Part shown: piece after piece, positions 44,893-53,345 of the stretch
How positions within the stretch are numbered: the first letter of the stretch is position 1
How the letters are laid out: every line of letters starts with the position of its first letter
Assembly (NCBI RefSeq): GCF_000717915.1
Contig: NZ_JOCX01000034.1
Location: 6,654 to 70,653, forward strand
Length of the DNA: 64,000 nt
Direction of reading: 5' to 3'
Origin: Streptomyces sp. NRRL S-244
GTDB taxonomy: Bacteria; Actinomycetota; Actinomycetes; Streptomycetales; Streptomycetaceae
The notes under the pieces: model-generated
The model's input: only the letters and a program-made list of their open reading frames with translations
The model's database searches: none
What the model was told of the DNA's origin: nothing
Translations under genes and position numbers: made by a program

Positions 44893-46677
44893 TCAGGGGA
44901 TGCGGGTCAGGTCGCCTTCGGGGTTTCCGGCCGGGCCGTCGCCCGACTTGTAGTGGAGCGTCCCGTTGGCGTTGAGGGTGAAGCGCTCGTCGGCGGACCC
45001 GTTGGAGCAGACTCCGGGAGCCGGGTTGGGGCCGCCCGCCGTGTCCAGGACGAGGGAGCGGTCGGTGGCGGAGGCCAGCTTCCAGTCGCCGCTGCAGTCG
45101 GTGCCGAAGATCGGGACGATCGACTTGTCCCGGGCGACGACCTCGCCGACCTTGCCGGCCTTGATGGTGATCTCGAACTCGCTGGAGACCCCGGCGCGGG
45201 CGGTGGTGACCGTCCCCTTCCAGGTGCCCGTCAGCTCCTTGGGGACGTCGCCCCGGGTGCCGGTCGGAGCCCCCGTCGAGGGCTTGGCGGAGGGGGAGGC
45301 CGAGGGGCCGGCCGAGTCCTTCGGGGCCGGGCTGCCGGATGCCGCCGTCGACGGGGGCGTGGCGGCGGAGTCGCCCGACGCGTGCTGGCCGGCGTCGCCG
45401 CCGGTGCCCGGGAGCAGCCCCAGCCCGTACAGCCCGCCGCCGGAGAGCACGGCCAAGGCGGCCGCTGCCGCGAGGACCAGCGAGCAGCTGAACCGCCGCC
45501 CGGCCGCGCTGAAGGTGACCTGGCGCGCCGGGTCGGGGGAGGTCCGCGGCTGCGGCACCCCGCCCCCGGCGGTCTCGGTGGGGCTGTGCGGAGCATCCGT
45601 CGGCGGCGGCCCGTAGGGCCCGTACGAGGGACCCGCCCCGCCGGCGCCGGACATGGCGGCGCTCCCGTACGAGGGGTCCGGCGCTCCGAAACCGACCGCG
45701 GGTCCCCCGTACGAGGAGGCGGTGAACGGCACCGGCCCCGACGGGGATTCGGTGACGGGCGCCGCGGAACCCTCGGAGGGGCCCACCGGCGCGGCCTCCA
45801 GGTCCAGCAGGGCCATGGCGGCGCGGCTGGCCTCCTCCACCACGGGCGCGGGAAGCCAGCCGGGGGCGCGCAGGGCGCCGGAGAGCGCCTGCGCGATCTC
45901 CGGCGGGGCGGGCCGGTCGGCGGCCGCCTTGGCCAGGCAGGCCGCGATCAGCTCGCGCAGCCCGCCGGCCGGGACGGCGTCGAGCTCCGGCGGCTCGTGG
46001 ACCACCTTGTAGAGGAGGGTCGCCGAGTTGTCCCCGGTGAACGGCGGCCGCCCGGTCGCCGCGAAGGCCAGCACGGCGCCGAGCGAGAACACGTCGGCGG
46101 CCCCGGTGATCCCCTTGCCGAGGATCTGTTCGGGGGACATGTAGCCGGGGGAGCCGATGGAGACGCCGGTGGAGGTCAGCGAGGCCGTCCCGTCGGTGGC
46201 CCGGGCGATCCCGAAGTCGATGAGCCGGGGTCCGTCGAGGGTCAGCATCACGTTCGACGGCTTCACGTCCCGGTGGACGAGGCCCAGCCCGTGCACGGCC
46301 ACCAGCGCCCGGGCCAGGCCTTCGCCGACGGCCCGTACGGAGGCCTCCGGAAGGGGCCCGTGCGCGGCCACCGCACCGCCGAGCGAGGGGCCCGCCACGT
46401 ACCCGGTCGCCACCCACGGCACCGCCGCGTCCGGGTCGGCGTCGAGCACGGGCGCGGTCCACTCGCCGCCGACCCGGCGCGCGGCCTCGACCTCGCGGCG
46501 GAAGCGGGCGCGGAACTCCTCGTCGGAGGCGAAGTGGGGGTGCACGATCTTGACGGCGACCGTCCGGCCGCCGGCGCTGCGGCCGAGGTAGACCCGCCCC
46601 ATGCCACCCGAGCCGAGCCGGCCGAGCAGCCGGTACGCGCCGATGGTCCGCGGTTCGCCGGCTTCGAGCGGCTGCAT
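44893..46677 (-). CDS. Membrane Ser/Thr protein kinase (PknB type)
   Basis: A 594-residue eukaryotic-type kinase. The kinase domain (about 12-270) has GRLGSGGMGRVYLG, catalytic Lys in VAVKIVH, HRDVKPSN, DFGIARA and SPGYMSPEQ, so it should be active. A Pro/Ser/Gly-rich juxtamembrane region follows. One transmembrane helix lies at about 396-420 and a second low-complexity stretch after it. The extracellular domain (about 480-594) has GTWKGTVTTARAGVSSEFEI and two Cys pairs and resembles lipocalin-like sensor folds of similar kinases. No PASTA repeats are present. It lies between mqnA and mqnC on the same strand. GGAGGGGGACGCG precedes the ATG. Confidence 0.9.
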   Translation of the reverse strand: MQPLEAGEPRTIGAYRLLGRLGSGGMGRVYLGRSAGGRTVAVKIVHPHFASDEEFRARFRREVEAARRVGGEWTAPVLDADPDAAVPWVATGYVAGPSLGGAVAAHGPLPEASVRAVGEGLARALVAVHGLGLVHRDVKPSNVMLTLDGPRLIDFGIARATDGTASLTSTGVSIGSPGYMSPEQILGKGITGAADVFSLGAVLAFAATGRPPFTGDNSATLLYKVVHEPPELDAVPAGGLRELIAACLAKAAADRPAPPEIAQALSGALRAPGWLPAPVVEEASRAAMALLDLEAAPVGPSEGSAAPVTESPSGPVPFTASSYGGPAVGFGAPDPSYGSAAMSGAGGAGPSYGPYGPPPTDAPHSPTETAGGGVPQPRTSPDPARQVTFSAAGRRFSCSLVLAAAAALAVLSGGGLYGLGLLPGTGGDAGQHASGDSAATPPSTAASGSPAPKDSAGPSASPSAKPSTGAPTGTRGDVPKELTGTWKGTVTTARAGVSSEFEITIKAGKVGEVVARDKSIVPIFGTDCSGDWKLASATDRSLVLDTAGGPNPAPGVCSNGSADERFTLNANGTLHYKSGDGPAGNPEGDLTRIP

Positions 46678-46998
46678 CGCGTCCCCCTCCCCCGTGGTCC
46701 CTGTTGGCGTCGTGCCTGTTGGCGTCGTGCCAGCAGAACCTTAGGGGCTGATCACGGTGGCGCGCCGGGGGTACGACGGGTTCGCGCGCGCAGGACGTAC
46801 GCGTCGATCGGGACGAAGCCGATCCCGGCCGGGGCGGCCCCGCACGTGCGCGGGGACCGCGAATCGGGTTCTCCGCATTCCTGTTCGGTGGTCCGGAAAG
46901 CGAAAATAGGGGGAATTCCCGGGAAATGGCGTATACCCCGTGCATACCCCGTGACCGGAACCCCGGCTACCGCCCGGTAAACCGATCAGCGGAGGCGA
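46678..46998. other. Intergenic region with tandem repeats (kinase / mqnA)
   Basis: 321 bp between the minus-strand kinase start and mqnA stop. It holds a perfect 15-bp tandem repeat (46701-46730), a CCCCGC/GCGGGG hairpin (46838-46855), a purine-rich tract around 46900, and ATACCCCGTG twice at 46933 and 46944 (11 bp apart). No small gene is supported. Confidence 0.6.
46701..46730. repeat. Perfect 15-bp tandem repeat upstream of the kinase gene
   Basis: CTGTTGGCGTCGTGC occurs twice in tandem (46701-46715, 46716-46730), beginning 23 bp upstream of the kinase start, where promoter or leader sequence should lie. Confidence 0.9.
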
Positions 46999-47871
<873 letters not shown>

Positions 47872-48007
47872 CTAGCCCCCGCGTCTGCGTCAGCCTTCGG
47901 GCGGGCCTCAAACGTCCGGGTGACGTGATCTTTCCCTCTGGTCTCCGCCACAGGGTGCGTGCTAGGCTCGTCCGCAAGTTGCAGTTTGGTTTCCCTTGCA
48001 GTACGAG

Positions 48008-48033
48008 GCCTGCGGAGAATGTGACCCGCAGGC
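48008..48033 (+). promoter_or_regulatory. Terminator-like hairpin in the cold-shock gene leader
   Basis: GCCTGCGG (48008-48015) and CCGCAGGC (48026-48033) form a perfect 8-bp stem and are followed at once by TTTTGTAGTTTTC. It ends 67 bp before the start codon and looks like an attenuator inside the 5' leader. GCAAG (47974) and CTTGC (47995) offer a competing fold upstream. Confidence 0.6.
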
Positions 48034-48100
48034 TTTTGTAGTTTTCAGACTTCTTAGCAGGTTCTGGAGCAGGGCGACCCTTTGGCCCATAGGAGGGCTC

Positions 48101-48304
48101 ATGGCTACCGGAACCGTGAAGTGGTTCAACGCTGAAAAGGGCTTCGGCTTCATCGCCCAGGACGGCGGCGGCCCGGATGTCTTCGTCCACTACTCCGCGA
48201 TCAACGCCTCTGGCTTCCGCTCCCTCGAGGAGAACCAGATGGTGAACTTCGACGTCACCCAGGGTCCGAAGGGCCCGCAGGCGGAGAACGTCACCCCGGC
48301 CTAG
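48101..48304 (+). CDS. Cold-shock protein
   Basis: A 67-residue single cold-shock domain (OB fold) with both nucleic-acid motifs: KGFGFI (RNP1) and VFVHYS (RNP2), within [20 protein letters not shown]. It binds single-stranded RNA or DNA and acts as an RNA chaperone or transcription antiterminator. AGGAGG at 48091-48096 is a near-perfect ribosome site for the ATG at 48101. The long structured leader and the strong terminator downstream mark a highly expressed, post-transcriptionally controlled gene. Confidence 0.97.
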   Translation: MATGTVKWFNAEKGFGFIAQDGGGPDVFVHYSAINASGFRSLEENQMVNFDVTQGPKGPQAENVTPA

Positions 48305-48345
48305 TCGCCTGGGCCAACCTAATCGCGGTTGGATAGCAGTACCCA

Positions 48346-48389
48346 AGGAGCCCTGCCTCCTCCGTGCGAGCGGAGGCGGCGGGGCTCCT
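48346..48389 (+). terminator. Terminator of the cold-shock gene
   Basis: AGGAGCCC at 48346-48353 pairs with GGGCTCCT near 48382-48389, with an inner CCTCCG/CGGAGG stem and GCCTTTGTTC downstream. It begins 42 bp after the stop. Confidence 0.85.
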
Positions 48390-48431
48390 GCCTTTGTTCG
48401 AGGGCTCACCGGACCGGCCCTGTCCTCCACG

Positions 48432-48475
48432 CGGACCGCCCCGGCCACCGTCGACACGGTGACCGGGGCGGTCCG
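48432..48475 (-). terminator. Terminator of the transglycosylase gene
   Basis: A perfect 13-bp stem (48432-48444 with 48463-48475) whose loop contains a second stem, CACCGT-CGAC-ACGGTG. It lies 16 bp past the minus-strand stop and may also back up the cold-shock terminator. Confidence 0.85.
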
Positions 48476-48490
48476 GCGTTTGCGCCGGGC

Positions 48491-50179
48491 TTACGACGCC
48501 GGCGGCGCCGTCGGCGTCGGGGCCGCCGTGATCTTCAGGTCCAGGACCAGGACCACGTTGTCCTTCGTGATCAGGCGCAGGTGGTACGTGCCCGGGGCCA
48601 CGTCCGTCGTGAACAGCTCCGGCAGCGCGATCTTGCCGTCGGCGCCGGTCGGGGCCAGGAGCAGGCTCGTCACCTTGGCGCCGTCCTTGTCCTTGAACCA
48701 CGGGCCCTTGGACTTCGCCGGGTCCACCGGGACCCACGCGCCGTCTGCGTTCTTCTCGACCAGTCCGGCCGTGACCTGCGTACCCTCCGCGGCCTTGCCC
48801 TGCGCCGTGGCCGTGACCTCCAGGCCCTTGAGGCTCTTGCCCGCCTCGACCTCGAGCGGCTTGTCCGCACCGGCGTCGGTCCGGGCCAGCTTGTCCGCGA
48901 CCGGGGCCGGCTTCGCCGTCACCGTGCCGGTGAAGTTCACCGTCAGCTGCGCCTCGGTGTTGTACGCCGCCACCCGCAGGGTGAAACCGCCCGCCTTGGC
49001 CCCGGCCTTCAGGCCGGGCAGGGCCGCGATGCCCTCGGAGTCGGTCTCGACCACGAGGAAGGTCTTGCCCTCGGTACCGATGAAGGAGCCCGTGGTGTCG
49101 TCCTTGAGCTCGAACAGGATGGGCTTCGCGGCGGCCGGCTTGCCGTCGCTGAGCACCGCCTTGATCCGCGGGACCGCCGTGAACGCGGACCCGGCCTCGG
49201 CCTTGATCCCCGCGCTGCCGAGCAGCTCCAGCTTGGCCAGGCTCGGCGTCGGCGTGGGCTTCTGCGGCTCCTCCGGCTTCGACGGCGTGGGCGTCGGGGT
49301 CGGAGTCGGGGTGGGCGTGGGCTTGGGCTTCGGGGTGGGAGTCGGGGTCGGGGCCGGCTTCGGCGTGGGCAGCGTCGTCGTGGGCGGCACCGGGAAGTTC
49401 CCCGCGGGCGGGTTCGGCACCCCGGTGGCACCGTTCTGGTACTGCTGCATGTACCCGACCACGGTGTTCACGTACTCGCGCGAGTTGTTGTAGCTGAGGA
49501 TCGCCCGGTCGAGCTGCGCCTGGTCCGAGAGGTTCCGGTCGCCCGCGCACAGGTACAGGCCCGCGCCCAGCGCCGCGTCGTAGATGTTGTTCGGGTCGCG
49601 CTTGGAGTCGCCGTTGCCGTCGGCGCCCCAGGTGGCCCAGGTGGACGGGATGAACTGCATCGGGCCGACGGCCCGGTCGTAGACGGCGTCCCCGTCGAAC
49701 TCGCCCTTGTCGGTGTCCTTGACCTCGGCGAAACCGTTGCCGTCGAGGCGCGGGCCGCGGATCGGCTTCTCGGTGTAGCCGTCGTTCTTGAGTCCGTAGC
49801 CCGAGGCGTGGACGGACTCGACGCGGCCGATGCCGGCGAGCAGTTGCCAGGGCAGCTTGCAGCCGGGCAGCGCGGCGGCCACGGAGATCTCGGCGCGCTT
49901 GTACGCGTCGAGGGCGGTCGCGGGTATGCCGCTGGCCCCCTCGCCGGCGCCCGCACCCGCGGTGGGCGGTACGGCCGGGTCGGCGAGCGGGTCGGGCAGG
50001 TCGAGGCGGGCATCGCCGCGGTCGGTGGCCTGGGGGCTGTCCGGGGTGGGCTCGGACTCGCCCGCGTCGGCGGTGGACGTGTTGGTCACCACTGCGGCGG
50101 TCGTCAGGCTGGCCGCGAGCGCGGCCGTGCACAGGACCTTGCGCGAGGTGTTGACGAGGTGACGGTGAAGCGGCTTCAC
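48491..50179 (-). CDS. Secreted lytic transglycosylase with PT-rich linker and Ig-like tail
   Basis: A 562-residue exported murein hydrolase. The signal peptide runs from MKPLHRHLV to about residue 38 (STADAGES). The SLT-type domain (about 90-255) has LLAGIGRVESVHASGYG with the catalytic Glu, AVGPMQFIPSTWATWGADGNGD and the helix LDRAILSYNNSREYVNTVV. A Thr/Pro/Lys linker of PTPTP repeats follows at about 270-320. The last 240 residues are Val/Lys-rich beta-sandwich (bacterial Ig-like) segments, probably cell-wall-facing. The GTG at 50179 is chosen because the signal peptide begins there; an upstream start at 50242 would put unrelated residues in front. Confidence 0.85.
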   Translation of the reverse strand: MKPLHRHLVNTSRKVLCTAALAASLTTAAVVTNTSTADAGESEPTPDSPQATDRGDARLDLPDPLADPAVPPTAGAGAGEGASGIPATALDAYKRAEISVAAALPGCKLPWQLLAGIGRVESVHASGYGLKNDGYTEKPIRGPRLDGNGFAEVKDTDKGEFDGDAVYDRAVGPMQFIPSTWATWGADGNGDSKRDPNNIYDAALGAGLYLCAGDRNLSDQAQLDRAILSYNNSREYVNTVVGYMQQYQNGATGVPNPPAGNFPVPPTTTLPTPKPAPTPTPTPKPKPTPTPTPTPTPTPSKPEEPQKPTPTPSLAKLELLGSAGIKAEAGSAFTAVPRIKAVLSDGKPAAAKPILFELKDDTTGSFIGTEGKTFLVVETDSEGIAALPGLKAGAKAGGFTLRVAAYNTEAQLTVNFTGTVTAKPAPVADKLARTDAGADKPLEVEAGKSLKGLEVTATAQGKAAEGTQVTAGLVEKNADGAWVPVDPAKSKGPWFKDKDGAKVTSLLLAPTGADGKIALPELFTTDVAPGTYHLRLITKDNVVLVLDLKITAAPTPTAPPAS

Positions 50180-50451
50180 AGTTCGGCGATCCCCCCAAGG
50201 CGGCCGACAAGGTATACGGCGGGTCGAGCCGTGGATATCCACTGTCTATCAGGTATTCGGACACGACTCACCGGCGCCCCGGGAGATGTGACACACCATT
50301 CGTCTCGGCTTCACCGGGTCCTCACGGCCGTTCGCTCACAGGACGTTGGCCCATGAGGGAAAGGCCCCAAAATCCTACCGTTTGACTGAACCGGAAGTCC
50401 CGACGCGCCGCGCACCGGAGACGGCCCCGGCCGGACCTACGGTGGGGTGCC

Positions 50452-50928
50452 ATGACCACCACCGAGCCGGTCCGCGTCCCCGACCTGTCGGACCGCCCCC
50501 ACCAGCTGACCGTAGAGCGGTCGATGATCGCCACCGAGCACACCTTGTACGCGGGGTGGACCGAGGAGTTCGACCGCTGGTTCGCCGCGCCGGGCTCGGT
50601 CCTGATGCGGGCCGAGGTGAACGCGCCGTTCTTCTTCGAGACGGAGTTCACGCCGGAGCCGGGGGCCCCGCCGACCAGGCACCCCCACTACGGGCGCTTC
50701 CTGCGCCTGGTCCCGAACCGCCTGGTGGAGCTGACCTGGGTGACGGGCCGGGGCGGCACGGAGGGCGCCGAGACGGTGGTCACCGTGGAGCTCCTCCCGC
50801 ACCCGATCGGCACCCATGTGCGGCTGACGCACGCGGGGTTCCACGACGAGGCCGCCCGGGACCGGCACGAGTCGGCCTGGCAACAGGTCCTGGTGCAGCA
50901 GGACGAGGCGCTGACAGGGGATGAGTGA
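50452..50928 (+). CDS. SRPBCC-family (AHSA1-like) protein
   Basis: A 158-residue START-like protein: VERSMIATEHTLYAGWTEEFDRWFAAPGSV, then FFFETEFTPEPG, LRLVPNRLVELTWVTG and TVVTVELLPHPIGTHVRLTHAGFHDE, the standard Aha1-domain order. Such proteins form a hydrophobic cavity for small ligands, and most are uncharacterised. It ends 57 bp before the convergent AraC gene. No partner gene is evident. Confidence 0.85.
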   Translation: MTTTEPVRVPDLSDRPHQLTVERSMIATEHTLYAGWTEEFDRWFAAPGSVLMRAEVNAPFFFETEFTPEPGAPPTRHPHYGRFLRLVPNRLVELTWVTGRGGTEGAETVVTVELLPHPIGTHVRLTHAGFHDEAARDRHESAWQQVLVQQDEALTGDE

Positions 50929-50985
50929 GGGGCGGGACCCGGGAGGCCCGCCCGCCCGGCCCCCTCTCGTGCCGACCGGGCAGGG

Positions 50986-51843
50986 TCAGCTGTGCTCGGG
51001 CTCCACGGGGAGCCAGAGTTCGGCCTCGGCCCCGGTCCTGTCCGGCGACATCCGGACGCGGAGGATCTCGGGGCCGGAGCGGCTGCGGTACGGGTTCGAC
51101 GGGAACCATTCGGTGAACACGTCCCGCCACAGCTCCTGGACGGCCTGCGGCATCGGCCCGGAGGCGGTGAAGACCGCCCAGGTGCCGGCCGGGACGGCCA
51201 GGGCGCTCTCCGGGGCGGCGGACGTGATCACGCCGTGGTAGTAGTCGAGTTCGGTGGCTTCGGCCCGGCTGGGGTCCAGGTCGTCGCAGACCGCGACGAT
51301 GCCGCGGGGCTCCTGGTCCGAGAGCTTCTCCAGGCGCTCCAGTGTCTGCGGGTCGATCGCGCGGACGAAGTCCGCGATCGCCTGGTTCGGCCCCGCATGC
51401 ACCAGGGGTACCCGGGCCTTGGGCCCGGCGACGGTGAAGGCCGGCTTGTCCACGATGCGGTAGCGCATGCTGCTGCTCCCTTCGATGGTGAGACGGAAGG
51501 CCATCCGGGACTGGGAGCTGAGCGCGGCGCCGGTACGCCGGGCCTCGCCCGGTCCGATGCCGTGCATGGCACGGAACGCCCGCGCGAACGCCTCACCCGA
51601 CCCGTAGCCGTAGCGCACGGCGATGTCCAGCAACGTCTCACGCCCCGCGAGCACTTCGGCCCCCGCGAGGGTGAGCCGACGGCGCCGGATGTACTCCGAC
51701 AGCGGCATGCCCGACAGCGCGGAGAACATCCGGCGCAGGTGATACTCCGAGGTGGCCGCTATGCGTGCCAGCTCATGCGCTTCGATCGTCTGGTCGAGAT
51801 GGCGCTCGATGTGCTCCATGGCTTGGTTCAGCCGCTCCAGCAT
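50986..51843 (-). CDS. AraC-type regulator with GyrI-like effector domain
   Basis: A 285-residue regulator with the DNA-binding domain at the N-terminus (two HTHs: LARIAATSEYHLRRMFSALSG and LLDIAVRYGYGSGEAFARAFRAMHGIGPGEAR). It is followed by a GyrI-like ligand-binding domain from about residue 125 (MRYRIVDKPAFTVAG, then GTWAVFTASGPMPQAVQELWRDVFTEWFPSN). This SoxS/Rob-like order occurs in multidrug-sensing regulators. It is divergent from the AhpD-like gene across 222 bp and may control it; no operator was identified. Confidence 0.88.
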   Translation of the reverse strand: MLERLNQAMEHIERHLDQTIEAHELARIAATSEYHLRRMFSALSGMPLSEYIRRRRLTLAGAEVLAGRETLLDIAVRYGYGSGEAFARAFRAMHGIGPGEARRTGAALSSQSRMAFRLTIEGSSSMRYRIVDKPAFTVAGPKARVPLVHAGPNQAIADFVRAIDPQTLERLEKLSDQEPRGIVAVCDDLDPSRAEATELDYYHGVITSAAPESALAVPAGTWAVFTASGPMPQAVQELWRDVFTEWFPSNPYRSRSGPEILRVRMSPDRTGAEAELWLPVEPEHS

Positions 51844-52065
51844 GCCCGGTGTCCTTCCTCTTTACGATCACCACGCTAGGCAGCGCCCACCATGCCGGAC
51901 CCGACATCCTGTGCCCGATCAAGTCGGGGACCCCGTCGCCGTGCCCGCCGCCGACCGGGTGAGACGGGCGTGTCGTGCGGTCGTGTCGGCGAGCTGTCAC
52001 ATCTGCCGGGGCTGTTCCGTCAGAGCTGTGTACGGTCCACACGCCCACACGGCAAGGAGATCCTC

Positions 52066-52539
52066 ATGGACGCTCGACTCGACTTCTTCGGCAACGCCCT
52101 CGCCGCCAAGTTCTCGCGGTACATCAACTCGGCGGGCAAGGTCATCTCGGACTCGGCCCTGCCCCACGCGACGCAGGAGCTGGTGAAGCTGCGGGCCAGC
52201 CAGATCAACGGCTGCGGCTTCTGCACCGACATGCACTACAAGGACGCCGTGCACGCCGGGGAGGACGGGGTGCGGCTCAACATGGTCGCGGCCTGGCGCG
52301 AGGCCACGGTGTTCACCGACGCCGAGCGGGCGGCCCTGGAGCTGACGGAGCAGGGCACGCGCATCGCCGACGCGGCCGGCGGTGTCACGGACGAGGCCTG
52401 GGCGGACGCCTCCAAGCACTACGACGAGGACCAGATGGCGGCCCTGGTCTCCCTCATCGCCCTGATCAACACCTACAACCGGATGAACGTGATCGTCCAG
52501 CAGCCGGCCGGCGGCTATCAGCCGGGGCAGTTCGGCTGA
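52066..52539 (+). CDS. AhpD-like carboxymuconolactone decarboxylase-family protein
   Basis: A 157-residue all-helical protein with the AhpD core motif INGCGFCTDMHYKDAV (CxxC followed by His), typical of alkylhydroperoxidase-like peroxidases that reduce peroxides with a disulfide relay. The ATG at 52066 is preceded by AAGGAGA (52054-52060), so the upstream in-frame ATG is unlikely. It faces the divergent AraC/GyrI regulator, which suggests stress- or drug-induced expression. Its reductase partner is not in the window. Confidence 0.88.
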   Translation: MDARLDFFGNALAAKFSRYINSAGKVISDSALPHATQELVKLRASQINGCGFCTDMHYKDAVHAGEDGVRLNMVAAWREATVFTDAERAALELTEQGTRIADAAGGVTDEAWADASKHYDEDQMAALVSLIALINTYNRMNVIVQQPAGGYQPGQFG

Positions 52540-52574
52540 CCCGGCCGCCGGCCGCCGCCGCCGAAGGAGGTCCC

Positions 52575-53270
52575 CTACCCCACCGCCCCCGCCAGGACCT
52601 GCGCCAGTTCCGCCGGCTGCGAGAACATCGGCCAGTGGCCCGTGTCCATCCGGACCAGGGTCCAGCGCTCGCTCTTCAGGAGCGCGGACACCTCCGGTCC
52701 CGGGTCCTCGCCGTCCAGCAGGCACTTCACGTAGAGCGCCGGGAGCTCGGAGAGCGGGGCCTTCAGCTCCGCCGGTTCCGTCAGGGTGGCGCCCGGGTGG
52801 GGGGTCGCGCCCGTGAGGAAGCGGGTGATCTGTTCCTCGTCCAGGCCCTGGCCCGCGCAGTCGTCCGCCACCGGCGGCGGCCAGAAGCCGCCGCCGGCGG
52901 CGATCGCCGCCTCGATCATCGCCCGGCCGTCCGGCCAGCCCGAGACGAACGAGCCGCCGTCCACCGGGACGGCGGCGTCCACGAACACCACGCGCTTGAG
53001 CCGGTCGCCGATCCGCTCGGCCGCCTGGCCGACCGGGATGCCCGAGTAGCTGTGGCCGACCAGGACCACGTCACGGAGGTCGAGGCGCTCGACCTCGGCC
53101 ACGATGTCCCGTACGTGCGTCTGCTGTCCGGCCGGTACGCCCTGCCGTTCGGCCAGGCCGGACAGCGTCAGCGGGTGGACGCCGTGCCCCGCCGCGCGCA
53201 GCGGCGCGGCCACCTCCTCCCACGCCCACGAGCCCAGCCAAGCGCCTGCCACCAGTACGAAGTCAGCCAT
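52575..53270 (-). CDS. Alpha/beta-fold hydrolase
   Basis: A 231-residue hydrolase with strand-loop start FVLVAGAWLGSWAWEEVAAPL (oxyanion region), nucleophile motif VGHSYSG, and the terminal catalytic His in DTGHWPMFSQP. The overall plan is that of hydroxynitrile-lyase- or esterase-like enzymes without a large lid. The substrate is unknown. It is convergent with the AhpD-like gene. The acyl-CoA synthetase begins upstream on the same strand and ends 75 bp before this gene, so co-transcription is possible. Confidence 0.83.
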   Translation of the reverse strand: MADFVLVAGAWLGSWAWEEVAAPLRAAGHGVHPLTLSGLAERQGVPAGQQTHVRDIVAEVERLDLRDVVLVGHSYSGIPVGQAAERIGDRLKRVVFVDAAVPVDGGSFVSGWPDGRAMIEAAIAAGGGFWPPPVADDCAGQGLDEEQITRFLTGATPHPGATLTEPAELKAPLSELPALYVKCLLDGEDPGPEVSALLKSERWTLVRMDTGHWPMFSQPAELAQVLAGAVG

Positions 53271-53345
53271 GGCGGCACGGTAGCGGGCCCCACTGACAAG
53301 GCTCGTCCGAGCCGGCCGCCCCGCACCCTTGGACCGCCTACGCCC

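Noticed and set aside
43651..46980. Open plus-strand frame of over 1,100 codons
   Set aside because: Antisense to mqnC and the kinase gene, both of which have all catalytic motifs.
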